Shown here piece after piece: positions 1 through 6,302 of a stretch of 10,130 nucleotides of DNA. The notes beneath the pieces are model-generated. The model did no database searches. It saw nothing but the letters and a program-made list of their open reading frames with translations, and was not told where the DNA came from. The position numbers were made by a program, and so were the translations under genes. Source of the stretch: JAYYZW01 sp036339995. GTDB lineage: Bacteria > Pseudomonadota > Gammaproteobacteria > Ga0077536. The stretch covers positions 1 through 10,130 of the forward strand of contig JAYYZW010000131.1 in assembly GCA_036339995.1 (NCBI GenBank). Reading direction: 5' to 3'. Numbering within the stretch: position 1 is the first letter of the stretch; each line of letters starts with the position of its first letter.

Positions 1-39
1 ATCACTTCAGATCTGGACCAGGAATTCCGGGCAGGGTCA
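1..39 (-). repeat. Degenerate IS3-type left terminal inverted repeat, cut by the window edge
   Basis: Read on the minus strand from 39 down to 1, this begins TGACC and carries a GCCCGGA core followed by GGTCCAG. That is the layout of the left end of the IS3-type element starting at 3878. Aligned without gaps over 39 positions the two agree at 32. The match runs past the terminal repeat into the sub-terminal region (both have AAGTGAT), so it is a left end rather than a right end. The IS body would lie to the left, outside the window, with orfA reading away from the E1 genes. Whether that copy is intact cannot be seen. Confidence 0.7.
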
Positions 40-101
40 CGCTAATCAGCCGCTTGGCGCTCGTGTAACATCTACGTCAATAACAGCGTCTACGCGATTT
101 G

Positions 102-108
102 AAGGGGG
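102..108 (+). promoter_or_regulatory. Ribosome binding site of the E1 alpha gene
   Basis: A purine-rich AAGGGGG lies 4 bases before the ATG at 113. It is the only good Shine-Dalgarno-like stretch in the leader and supports this start. The whole leader between the IS end and the ATG is 73 bp, so any native promoter must fit there or come from the IS. Confidence 0.55.
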
Positions 109-112
109 ATGT

Positions 113-1084
113 ATGGAATTTTCTAAAGAAGAGCTGATCGAAGCGTATACCCAGATGCGCCTCATTCGCGCGTTCGAAGAAGAACTACACGTCATAGCCG
201 AAGCGGATAATTCCTTTGGATTTGCGCATCTTTACGCAGGTGCCGAGGCCTGCGCAGTCGGAGTATGCATGCATCTCGAGCCCACAATGCGCGATGTCGT
301 CTGTAGTACCCACCGGGCGCACGGACATTTCCTTGCAAAAGGCGGAGATGTTTCGGCGATCGCGCATGAAATCTTCGGACGTGCCGACGGGTCTGGCGGC
401 GGTAAAGGCGGAACCATGCATGTCTCCGATTGGAACGTCGGGATGCTGGGCGCGAACAGTATTATCGGCGCCTCGGCGCCGCATGCCTTGGGTGCCGCCT
501 TCACTGCCAAATATAAGCACACCGGTGGCGTTGCAATCGCATTCGGCGGCGATGGTGCTTCCAATCAAGGAGCGGTATTCGAGTCGATGAATTTCGCCAA
601 GGCCTACAAGCTGCCGGTAATCTTTGTCCTCGAAGATAACGGCTACGCTGAAAGTACTTATAAGTCTTACACGACTGCAGGCGATCCAAGTTCGCGTGTT
701 ACGGGATTTGGTATCCCATCGGTATCGCTCGACGCCGCAGACTTCTTTGCCGTCGCTGAAGCCGCACGTGAGGCGATCGAGCGAGCACGCGCCGGTGGCG
801 GACCAAGCTTTATCCACTGTCAGGTGCCGCTATTTTTCGCGCACTTCGAAGGCGACCAGGAAACTTATCGCGCATCCGGCGAAGTGGCCAAACTACGTGC
901 CGATCGCGATTGCCTGACATTGTTCCGCGACCGTGTCATCCAAGATGGCACGATTAACGCTGCTGAGTTGGATCGACTGGATATTGCCGCGACGGAACAA
1001 GCGCTGGCAGCCATCACGGTCGCGAAGGCAGCACCACCACCGCCGTCGGAAGCGCTCTTTACCAATGTTTATGCGAGCTATTAG
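113..1084 (+). CDS. TPP-dependent dehydrogenase E1 component, alpha subunit (acetoin dehydrogenase AcoA type)
   Basis: The 323-residue protein is the alpha chain of an alpha2beta2 thiamine-diphosphate E1 enzyme. Such enzymes decarboxylate or cleave a 2-oxo or acyloin substrate and pass the acyl group to lipoyl-E2. The TPP/Mg signature is clear: GDG at 146-148 and the closing Asn at 176 within LEDNGY. STHRAHGH (65-72), GGKGGTMH (97-103) and GHFEGD-like FAHFEGD (242-248) resemble AcoA of acetoin dehydrogenases more than classical pyruvate or branched-chain E1 alpha. The length is normal for AcoA. The ATG at 113 follows AAGGGGG, and the beta gene starts 12 bp downstream, so the pair is surely co-transcribed. 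No E2/E3 gene follows, which leaves the acyl acceptor and true substrate open. Pyruvate-type activity or a dedicated acyloin is also possible. Family call is firm; substrate is inference. Confidence 0.9.
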   Translation: MEFSKEELIEAYTQMRLIRAFEEELHVIAEADNSFGFAHLYAGAEACAVGVCMHLEPTMRDVVCSTHRAHGHFLAKGGDVSAIAHEIFGRADGSGGGKGGTMHVSDWNVGMLGANSIIGASAPHALGAAFTAKYKHTGGVAIAFGGDGASNQGAVFESMNFAKAYKLPVIFVLEDNGYAESTYKSYTTAGDPSSRVTGFGIPSVSLDAADFFAVAEAAREAIERARAGGGPSFIHCQVPLFFAHFEGDQETYRASGEVAKLRADRDCLTLFRDRVIQDGTINAAELDRLDIAATEQALAAITVAKAAPPPPSEALFTNVYASY

Positions 1085-1096
1085 GGAGCTGCCGAG

Positions 1097-2101
1097 ATGC
1101 CAATAACCACAATGCGAGCGGCGCTTAATGACGCACTTAGACTTGCGATGCAAGCCGACCCTGATGTCTTTCTCATCGGCGAAGATATCGCCGGCGGTGC
1201 CGATGCGCCGGGTGAAGACGATGCCTGGGGTGGCGTGTTTCAGGTTACCAAGGGACTTCTAAGCAAATTTGGTCGTGAGCGCGTAGTCGACACACCGATC
1301 AGTGAAACTGCGTTTCTCGGGCTAGCTATCGGCGCCGCCAACACCGGCTTGCGACCAATTGTAGAGATCATGTTTGTCGATTTTTTCGGTGTTTGTTTTG
1401 ACCAAGTCCTGAATAACGCGGCCAAGTTCCGCTACATGTACGGCGCGCATGCGAAAACACCGATCACTATAAGAACAACCTACGGTGTTGGTGGCCTTGC
1501 CGCCGCGCAACATAGTCAAACTCTTTACTCGATATTCGCGCACATTCCAGGGATAAAAGTGGTCGTCCCATCTAACCCCTATGACGCCAAGGGACTGCTG
1601 CTTGAATCGATCCGCGACGACGACCCGGTGATTTTCTTCGAACATAAAGCGATGTACGAAGAGACCGGCGACGTCCCGAGCGAGTCGTATACGATCCCGT
1701 TCGGTAAAGCGGAAATTAAGCGTCAAGGTACGGATGCAACGATCGTCGCACTCGGGCGCATGGTTGGGTTCGCCGAACAGGCGGCAGATCAACTCGCGCA
1801 CGATGGGATCAGCTGTACGATCGTTGATCCGAGAACGATCTCACCGCTTGATGAGAAAACGATCCTCGAATGTGTCAGCGCGACCGGGCGCCTGGTAGTT
1901 GCGGACGAAGGTCACCCACGCTGCGGTATGGCCAGCGATATCGCGAGTATCGTCGCGGAAAAGACATTTGCTGATTTGAAGGCACCAGTGCGCATGGTCA
2001 CCGCACCACATACCCCTGTGCCGTTTGCGGCGAATTTGGAAGCGCAATACTTACCAACGTCTACTGATATCGAAGCGGCCGTGCGGAGTATTATTGGGTA
2101 G
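1097..2101 (+). CDS. TPP-dependent dehydrogenase E1 component, beta subunit (AcoB/PdhB type)
   Basis: The 334-residue protein is the transketolase-like beta chain that completes the TPP site of the preceding alpha subunit. GED at 28-30 and DTPISE at 65-70 are visible. Glu70 aligns with the glutamate that activates the TPP aminopyrimidine in human PDHB (Glu59 of the mature chain). HSQ at 139-141 and the C-terminal transketolase domain (about 212-330, with VDPRTISPLD at 243-252 and DEGHPRCG at 270-277) are present. The insert GGADAPGEDDAWGG at 33-46 resembles AcoB-type subunits. The start follows GGGAG with 8 bases spacing, 12 bp after the alpha stop. The length is full and no defects are visible. 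The usual third gene, a lipoyl acyltransferase E2, is absent: the next 314 bp are non-coding and the next gene is convergent. Confidence 0.9.
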   Translation: MPITTMRAALNDALRLAMQADPDVFLIGEDIAGGADAPGEDDAWGGVFQVTKGLLSKFGRERVVDTPISETAFLGLAIGAANTGLRPIVEIMFVDFFGVCFDQVLNNAAKFRYMYGAHAKTPITIRTTYGVGGLAAAQHSQTLYSIFAHIPGIKVVVPSNPYDAKGLLLESIRDDDPVIFFEHKAMYEETGDVPSESYTIPFGKAEIKRQGTDATIVALGRMVGFAEQAADQLAHDGISCTIVDPRTISPLDEKTILECVSATGRLVVADEGHPRCGMASDIASIVAEKTFADLKAPVRMVTAPHTPVPFAANLEAQYLPTSTDIEAAVRSIIG

Positions 2102-2118
2102 CACATACGTTTGAATGG

Positions 2119-2138
2119 ATTTCGGCATGCGCCGGAAT
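2119..2138. repeat. Hairpin repeat of the ATTCCGGC...GCCGGAAT type
   Basis: Two 8-base arms (2119-2126 and 2131-2138) pair around a 4-base loop, with one T-G wobble. The surrounding sequence, GGAT before and GACGG after, resembles widespread intergenic repeats of the form GGATTCCCGC...GCGGGAATGACGG in Proteobacteria. It lies 18 bp after the E1 beta stop and could double as a weak terminator, although no T-run follows. Confidence 0.45.
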
Positions 2139-2157
2139 GACGGAGGACTCGATTCTA

Positions 2158-2172
2158 GATTCCGTCGGAATC
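2158..2172. repeat. Perfect 7-bp inverted repeat, likely part of the same intergenic repeat
   Basis: GATTCCG (2158-2164) and CGGAATC (2166-2172) are perfectly complementary around one base, so a real hairpin would open to a slightly larger loop. It shares the CGGAAT arm with the hairpin 20 bp upstream, which suggests one degenerate composite repeat. There is no T-tract on either strand, so a terminator role is uncertain. Confidence 0.35.
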
Positions 2173-2415
2173 ACGGGAACCGGACTCCGCCGGTCGTGGG
2201 GACTTTAGGATACCTCGCCCTTCAGATTCGGCACAGTGCTAACCAAAGCACGGCGAACTCCGAACTGGTCTATTCGAGTACATCGAAATCTTCTATAGCC
2301 GGCAGCGCCGACATTCCGCTTTAGGCTACGTTTGCCCAGTTAATTTCGAAACGAAATATAACCTCATGAACGTGTCTACGATTCTTGGGTAACTGCACCC
2401 ACGCTTCTGGCCGAT

Positions 2416-3822
2416 CTAGGATCGGTTTGCCCAGGGATAAGGACGCGTTCCGAGGCGCTCGCGAAGGGTTGGGCCCTCGAACTCCGTGCGGAAGCGGCCG
2501 CGCCGCTGAAGTTCTCGGATAACCGGCGCGAACTCATCGACCGAACCGGGCATGTGAACAGTGGAGAACATAAATCCATCGCAGCCCTCTGCGTCAACGA
2601 TCTGCTCCAACTGATCGGCGACCTGCTCCACCGTCCCTACAACTTTGGGGACGATCGATTGGGCGTTCGCCAAGCACAGGTCGCGAACGGTGGGCTCGTC
2701 GACATATGGGTACGCGTACACATATGGGGTCTTGCTGGCCGCGTCCGAAGAACTGGCCATGGTGAGCTCAAATATCGACTGGATACCAGCGAAATCTTTG
2801 GGGTCCATGTCGGAAAGCTTTGTGTCGAACTGAACCTGCGAGAAGTTGTAGCAGGCGTAGCCCGAGATCCACGCCAAGCCTGCCTCCGGCGTGGCCAACT
2901 CGATCAACTGCTCATACTTCTCCTTGGCCGCGGCTTCCGAGCTGCCGACGATTGGAAAAATCCCGGTTAGGATCACAAGATCAGACTCCCGCCGACCTTC
3001 TTTGACTACACGGTTCTTTATGTCACGGTAGTAGGCCTGCATTGCAGGTAGATCCGGGCTGATTGTGAAGATTCCCTCAGCGTGCCGGGCAGCGAATTGC
3101 CTTCCCCTGGGCGACTGGCCCGCTTGGAAGAGCACGGGGATCTCCTGCGGGGAACGCGGCAACTGGGCGGGACCACGGCACCGGAAGTGCTCCCCCACGA
3201 AGTTGATCTCGCGAACCTTGTCGGGATCGGCGAACAGCTGTTGATCGGGCTCACGAACGAGGGCCTCCGTGTCCCAGCTCTCCCAGAGCGAATAGCAGAC
3301 CTTTATGAACTCTTCGGCCCGCTCGTATCTGGCGTCATGCTCGCGTACCTCGGTCCCAAGGTTGTCCGCCATCCCGCCTGGGTTGAGACCGGTCACCAGG
3401 TTAAACCCAACGCGCCCCCTAGTAAGGTGATCCATAGTCGACGCCATTCGAGCCATCGTCCAGGGGTTCAGTTCCTCGGTGTTGATCGTAGAGACAACTC
3501 CAAGATCGGGCGCCAGCGTTGCCACCACGGAAGCAAATTGCGGCGCGAAGAACTCAATTGTCTGACTGCCATAGCGGAGTGAAGTGGCAGGACTGTTCTC
3601 GTTACTGTTATAAATGGCACCACCGTCGCCCACAAAGAACGCGTCGACCTTCATCGACTCAAGGGTCCGCGCGACACGAGCCCAGATGTCCGGCCCCAAG
3701 GGATCGTAGATACCACCAAGCATCTCCTGGGGGTGGCGCCACCCGTCGGGGTAATGATGGACGAAGGGCGGGAAGGTAAAGAGAGTGAAGTGTAACTGCT
3801 TCTTGGATTTCTCAGGCACCAT
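2416..3822 (-). CDS. LLM-class flavin-dependent monooxygenase, NtaA/SnaA/DszA subfamily
   Basis: The 468-residue protein is a bacterial-luciferase-fold monooxygenase expected to use FMNH2, supplied by a separate flavin reductase, and O2. NtaA/SnaA/DszA members oxidise aminopolycarboxylates, sulfones, dimethyl sulfide and similar substrates. Family hallmarks in order are GRVGFNLVTG at 136-145 followed by NP, HDARYERAEEFI at 162-173, the FQAGQSPRGRQFAARHAEGIF region (232-252) and VVGTVEQVADQL at 394-405. The length is typical. The ATG at 3822 is preceded on its strand by AGGAGGA (3833-3827), a near-ideal ribosome site. The gene is convergent with the E1 pair. The IS left end starts 55 bp upstream of the ATG, so the native promoter region may have been replaced. 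No flavin reductase gene is nearby. The substrate cannot be predicted. Confidence 0.9.
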   Translation of the reverse strand: MVPEKSKKQLHFTLFTFPPFVHHYPDGWRHPQEMLGGIYDPLGPDIWARVARTLESMKVDAFFVGDGGAIYNSNENSPATSLRYGSQTIEFFAPQFASVVATLAPDLGVVSTINTEELNPWTMARMASTMDHLTRGRVGFNLVTGLNPGGMADNLGTEVREHDARYERAEEFIKVCYSLWESWDTEALVREPDQQLFADPDKVREINFVGEHFRCRGPAQLPRSPQEIPVLFQAGQSPRGRQFAARHAEGIFTISPDLPAMQAYYRDIKNRVVKEGRRESDLVILTGIFPIVGSSEAAAKEKYEQLIELATPEAGLAWISGYACYNFSQVQFDTKLSDMDPKDFAGIQSIFELTMASSSDAASKTPYVYAYPYVDEPTVRDLCLANAQSIVPKVVGTVEQVADQLEQIVDAEGCDGFMFSTVHMPGSVDEFAPVIRELQRRGRFRTEFEGPTLRERLGTRPYPWANRS

Positions 3823-3826
3823 TGAT

Positions 3827-3833
3827 TCCTCCT
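3827..3833 (-). promoter_or_regulatory. Strong Shine-Dalgarno of the LLM monooxygenase gene
   Basis: On the minus strand AGGAGGA ends 4 bases before the ATG at 3822. It fixes the start codon and suggests efficient translation. Confidence 0.75.
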
Positions 3834-3877
3834 GCTGAGTGGGTTATTTATGCCTCGTGGCCGGCCCCAGGTTCTAC

Positions 3878-3916
3878 TGACCTAGCCCGGATTTCCTAGT
3901 CCAGCTTTAAAGTGAT
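3878..3916 (+). repeat. Left terminal and sub-terminal repeat of the IS3 remnant
   Basis: These 39 bp match positions 39-1 on the opposite strand at 32 of 39 sites, so two related IS left ends face outward on either side of 40-3877. The first 6 bases TGACCT mirror the AGGTCA at 4101-4106. Confidence 0.75.
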
Positions 3917-3945
3917 AAATAGGCTGAACACAGGAGAACCGAACC

Positions 3946-4044
3946 ATGCCTTCGAAACGATATAACACGGAAGAAATCATCCACAAGCTTCGGGAAGCGG
4001 ACATCGGTGAGCCCCCGAAACCACGCTTCGCGGTGAGCCACTAA
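3946..4044 (+). pseudogene. IS3-family transposase orfA, N-terminal remnant
   Basis: A 32-codon frame begins MPSKRYNTEEIIHKLREADI, the typical start of IS3-family OrfA (the helix before the helix-turn-helix), and is preceded by AGGAG at 3932-3936. After residue 20 the sequence leaves the family pattern: the expected LLSQGK-type continuation and helix-turn-helix are missing, and it reaches TAA at 4042-4044. The product would be non-functional. It shows that the 229-bp element derives from a full IS rather than an unrelated inverted repeat. Confidence 0.75.
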
Positions 4045-4058
4045 GACTTTTCAATCGA

Positions 4059-4106
4059 GCCGCTTAGACTAACTCTCAAACTGGACCAGTTTTTACGGGC
4101 AGGTCA
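4059..4106 (+). repeat. IS3 right end, copy 1 (direct repeat with 9974-10021)
   Basis: Forty-eight bases match 9974-10021 with two substitutions (positions 4071 and 4103). In the second copy this sequence contains the orfB stop codon (CGC TTAG region) and the terminal repeat, so it is a true IS right end. The two copies lie in the same orientation, 5915 bp apart. Confidence 0.85.
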
Positions 4107-4412
4107 GTCCCAGGGATGGTGATAACGCCCGTTCGCATCGCACTGCCAAATTTCGATTCGCGTATACGGCACCGGCTCGCCGTTTATGTCGAGCAGGCGG
4201 CCGTCCAGATCGCCGATCTTTCCCAACGCACGTCCGGCACGGCCCACGACTTCCGTCAGATCGCTGTCGTCATCCAAGGGCAACTCGCGCGGGTAGAAGG
4301 GGCCAGGGGTCTCGCCTGGTGTCGGATCGAGCAGGCCGCGCTCGCCGGCAGCCACCGACAACACGCAGGCGATCGCACCCATCGATATGCGGCGGCGGCG
4401 GACGTCAGTCAT
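4107..4412 (-). pseudogene. Intradiol ring-cleavage dioxygenase, N-terminal fragment truncated by an IS
   Basis: The 102 readable residues end HHPWD and are closed by a TGA that is the terminal TGA of the IS right end (4106-4104). TPGETPGPFYPRELPL (31-46), GDLDGRLLDINGEPVP (67-82) and RIEIWQCDANGRYHHP (85-100) match the start of protocatechuate 3,4-dioxygenase-like intradiol enzymes. This includes the L-x-G ... IEIWQ ... GRY signature, whose Tyr97 should be the first of the Fe(III) ligands. The second Tyr and both His ligands lie in the lost C-terminal half, so the product cannot be active; full-length relatives are about 200 residues or more. Residues 1-22 are arginine-rich then hydrophobic and could be a Tat-like leader, but this is unsure. 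The missing part is not across the IS at 3841-3877, so the event involved a deletion or rearrangement. Confidence 0.82.
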
Positions 4413-4576
4413 TGCTGAATGTATCGAATGGGAGATTCGGGGGTCATCGTTGTCCGTTGCGGTCAGGGCTGGCTTCGGACGCGTTCTTTCCCGGAACGAA
4501 ATCAGCAGGCCCTTATGCTAAAGACCTGAGCATCAGTGAACATTATCACGGACACGATCCGTATTATCATCGGGCA

Positions 4577-5326
4577 ATGCTTAAATGGCTGCGGCGAATG
4601 ACCCTTTTCATGACGCTGATACTCTCAGGCCCTGCACTGATCGCAGTGAGCGGCGCGATCAGCCTGAACGCCGATTGGCGTACCGCAAACCGCGACAGCG
4701 CTGGGCTCGCACCTGATCCGGTGACGACCAGCGAAGCCGTGATCCAGGTATATGCGGCGCGGGCGTTCAACTGGCGCGGCTTGTTCGCGGTGCACACCTG
4801 GATCGCGACGAAGGCTCCGCGCGCGGATCAGTACAAAGTACATCAAGTGCTGGGTTGGAACCTGTGGTACGGGCGGCCCTTGGTCGACTCGAAATTCGAC
4901 ATACCCGATCGCCGTTGGTACGAAGCGGAGCCGCGCATCATTTTGGATCTGCGCGGAGCGCAGGCCGCCTCCCTGCTCGGCGACATCGAGGCAGCGGTCG
5001 CCCGCTACCCCTATACGGATGAATATCGCCTATGGCCGGGGCCGAACAGCAACACCTTCGTCGCATTCATCGCACGCCAGATCCCGGCATTGAATCTCGA
5101 AATGCCGGCGACGGCGATAGGCAAGGATTACCTCTCCGGCGGCGCGCTGATAGGGCGCGCACCGAGCGGAACCGGCGGGCAGATCTCGCTGGGCGGCGCG
5201 CTCGGTGTCCTCGCCGCAAAGACCGAAGGTCTGGAGGTCAACATCTTCGGCCTGGTGTTCGGGATCGACCCACGGCGCCCGGCGATCAAGCTGCCGGGGA
5301 TAGGTCGGATCGGGTTCGGCGCCTGA
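4577..5326 (+). CDS. DUF3750 family protein, membrane-anchored or exported
   Basis: The 249-residue protein matches the DUF3750 family by its conserved blocks: ADWRTANRDSAGLAPDP (32-48), QVYAARAFNWRGLFAVHTWIA (57-77), YPYTDEYRLWPGPNSNTF (144-161), IGKDYLSGG (181-189) and VFGIDPRRPAIKLPGIGR (227-244). Residues 8-30 form one hydrophobic segment after KWLRR, either an uncleaved anchor or a signal peptide, so the rest should face the periplasm. The function of the family is unknown. I chose the ATG at 4577 because the open frame upstream to 4319 overlaps the divergent dioxygenase gene and has no membrane or family features. No clear Shine-Dalgarno precedes 4577. A TATTAT at 4562-4567 could be a -10 for a nearly leaderless transcript. 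It is divergent from the broken dioxygenase and convergent with the hydratase. Confidence 0.85.
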   Translation: MLKWLRRMTLFMTLILSGPALIAVSGAISLNADWRTANRDSAGLAPDPVTTSEAVIQVYAARAFNWRGLFAVHTWIATKAPRADQYKVHQVLGWNLWYGRPLVDSKFDIPDRRWYEAEPRIILDLRGAQAASLLGDIEAAVARYPYTDEYRLWPGPNSNTFVAFIARQIPALNLEMPATAIGKDYLSGGALIGRAPSGTGGQISLGGALGVLAAKTEGLEVNIFGLVFGIDPRRPAIKLPGIGRIGFGA

Positions 5327-5348
5327 AGGGGAGGCATAAATAAAGTCA

Positions 5349-5414
5349 AGGACAAAGGGGACAGATTTATTTGGAACAGATATCCATTCAAATAAATCTG
5401 TCCCCTTCGGTCCT
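5349..5414. repeat. Long palindrome with perfect 18-bp arms (GGGGACAG...CTGTCCCC type)
   Basis: Arms 5355-5372 and 5390-5407 are perfectly complementary over 18 bp. The stem extends inward by G-C, G-T and A-T pairs, and outward, past a small bulge, by AGGAC (5349-5353) with GTCCT (5410-5414). The loop is about 11 bases. The A/T-rich inner part and GGGGACAG outer part look like the recurrent intergenic palindromes linked in many Proteobacteria to IS200-like REP-associated transposases. No such transposase lies in the window. It sits between convergent genes, 22 bp after the DUF3750 stop and 12 bp beyond the hydratase stop, so it probably also stops transcription in both directions. Confidence 0.8.
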
Positions 5415-5426
5415 GCGCGCTCCGAA

Positions 5427-6233
5427 TCAATTCTTGGATTTGAGTTTCGGGTACCAGTCAGCGTCGCGCTTTTCGAGAAAACTCGCGAGTCCCTCGGCCG
5501 CTTCCACGCTCTGACGCTTAACGGCGTGCACAGCGACCAGTTCTTCGAATTGAGCATCGCTTATCACCGTTCCGGCGCATTCGAGTACGACGCGTTTGCT
5601 CTCACGGATCGCTTCAGGCGCGGCGGCGAGTAATCCCTCGATGATCGGTGTCGCCGCTTCGTCGAGGCGGCCCGGCTCACAAACCTCATGGACTAATCCG
5701 ATGGCGTGCGCACGCTCGGCATCGAAACGTTCACAGGTCAAAGCGTAGCGCCGAACGTTGCGAATACCGACGGCCGCAATGAACTGGGGAAAAATGATGC
5801 TTGCGATCATGCCCCACCGCGCCTCTGAAACAGCGAATACGGCGTCACGGCTCGCAACGACCACGTCGCAACTCGCGGCGATTCCCGTACCGCCTCCAAT
5901 ACAGGCACCGTGGACGAGCGCGACGGTCGGTTTAGGCAGTTCATTCAAACGGCGCATGGCGAACGCCGTGAGGCGCGAAGTTTCGAGATTGGCCTGTTTA
6001 TCCATGCGCCGGGTCTCCTCCAGCCAGGCGAGATCGGCGCCGGCCTGGAAATGTCGGCCGTTGCCGCGAATGACCACGACGCGCACGCTGTCGTCCCGCC
6101 CAAGCCGCTCGCAGGCATCGATCAAGGCCTGCAGAACCTTCGCGTTGTATGCATTGTTGACGCACGGCCGGTTGAGGGTCACCGTTGTGACCCCGCGGCT
6201 GTCGATTTCCGTCAAAACGACGACTTTGCCCAC
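5427..6233 (-). CDS. Enoyl-CoA hydratase/isomerase family protein (crotonase fold, LiuC/AtuE-like)
   Basis: The 268-residue protein should hydrate a branched or unsaturated acyl-CoA in the cytoplasm. The crotonase core is complete: GVTTVTLNRP (14-23), oxyanion-hole strand HFQAGADL (61-68), GACIGGGTGIAASCD (109-123), SEARWGM (136-142) and the C-terminal EGLASFLEKRDADW (247-260). Of the two catalytic glutamates of rat enoyl-CoA hydratase (Glu144, Glu164), the second is kept (Glu137). The first is Gly117, as in LiuC/AtuE-type hydratases acting on methylglutaconyl- or isohexenylglutaconyl-CoA, which it also resembles in ELPKPTVALVHGACIGGG. The start is GTG at 6233 with no clear Shine-Dalgarno; a slightly different start is possible. 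It lies 69 bp downstream of the nitroreductase on the same strand, probably in one transcript. The exact substrate is unknown. Confidence 0.87.
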   Translation of the reverse strand: MGKVVVLTEIDSRGVTTVTLNRPCVNNAYNAKVLQALIDACERLGRDDSVRVVVIRGNGRHFQAGADLAWLEETRRMDKQANLETSRLTAFAMRRLNELPKPTVALVHGACIGGGTGIAASCDVVVASRDAVFAVSEARWGMIASIIFPQFIAAVGIRNVRRYALTCERFDAERAHAIGLVHEVCEPGRLDEAATPIIEGLLAAAPEAIRESKRVVLECAGTVISDAQFEELVAVHAVKRQSVEAAEGLASFLEKRDADWYPKLKSKN

Positions 6234-6302
6234 GGCACGATTATCGATATCGCCGCGCTAACTTGGCGAGGCGGCCGTAATCTTTCGCCTGGTCTGCCAG
6301 TC

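Larger units (their letters stand above)
2102..2415. other. Gene-free interval between convergent E1 beta and LLM genes
   Basis: This 314-bp stretch separates the stops of two convergent genes. It contains two short inverted repeats near its left end (annotated separately) and otherwise nothing I can assign. A 69-codon plus-strand frame at 2115-2324 has no ribosome binding site, starts inside the hairpin region and has unconvincing composition, so I do not call it. The interval is long for a simple convergent junction and may be a decayed gene or insertion scar. The place where an E2 gene would be expected is here, but I recognise no lipoyl-domain or acyltransferase motif. Confidence 0.5.
3878..4106 (+). 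mobile_element. Internally deleted IS3-family element, 229 bp, both ends present
   Basis: The left end starts TGACCT at 3878. The right end finishes AGGTCA at 4106 and is its imperfect inverse, with shared GCCCG and GTCCAG blocks. Inside are a ribosome site and the first codons of orfA (from 3946), then a short scrambled stretch, then the sub-terminal right end (4059-4106). That right end is identical at 46 of 48 positions to 9974-10021, where it follows an IS3 orfB. The roughly 1 kb coding body is gone, so the element resembles a MITE derived from the IS at 9530-10021. A 9-base direct repeat CGGTGAGCC at 4005-4013 and 4031-4039 lies around the probable deletion junction. No flanking target duplication is visible (CTAC left, GTCC right), which implies later rearrangement. 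It cannot transpose without help. Confidence 0.8.

Noticed and set aside
54..69. Sigma-54-like TTGGCGC ahead of the E1 alpha gene (acetoin operons are often sigma-54/AcoR dependent)
   Set aside because: The -24 half is reasonable, but the -12 half reads TAAC instead of TTGC, losing the essential G. No AcoR-like gene is present.
2115..2324. Small 69-codon plus-strand ORF after E1 beta
   Set aside because: It starts inside an intergenic hairpin repeat, lacks a ribosome site and shows no recognisable protein features.
2411..2425. CCGATC-TAG-GATCGG hairpin over the LLM stop codon as a terminator
   Set aside because: The stem is only 6 bp and there is no T-run on either strand, so chance is a sufficient explanation.
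3874..4110. Target-site duplication around the 229-bp IS remnant
   Set aside because: The flanking bases CTAC and GTCC do not match, so no duplication can be claimed.
4319..4576. Upstream extension of the DUF3750 frame to an ATG at 4319
   Set aside because: It overlaps the divergent dioxygenase coding region, is Arg/Ser-rich and unlike the family. The hydrophobic leader and homology begin at the ATG at 4577.
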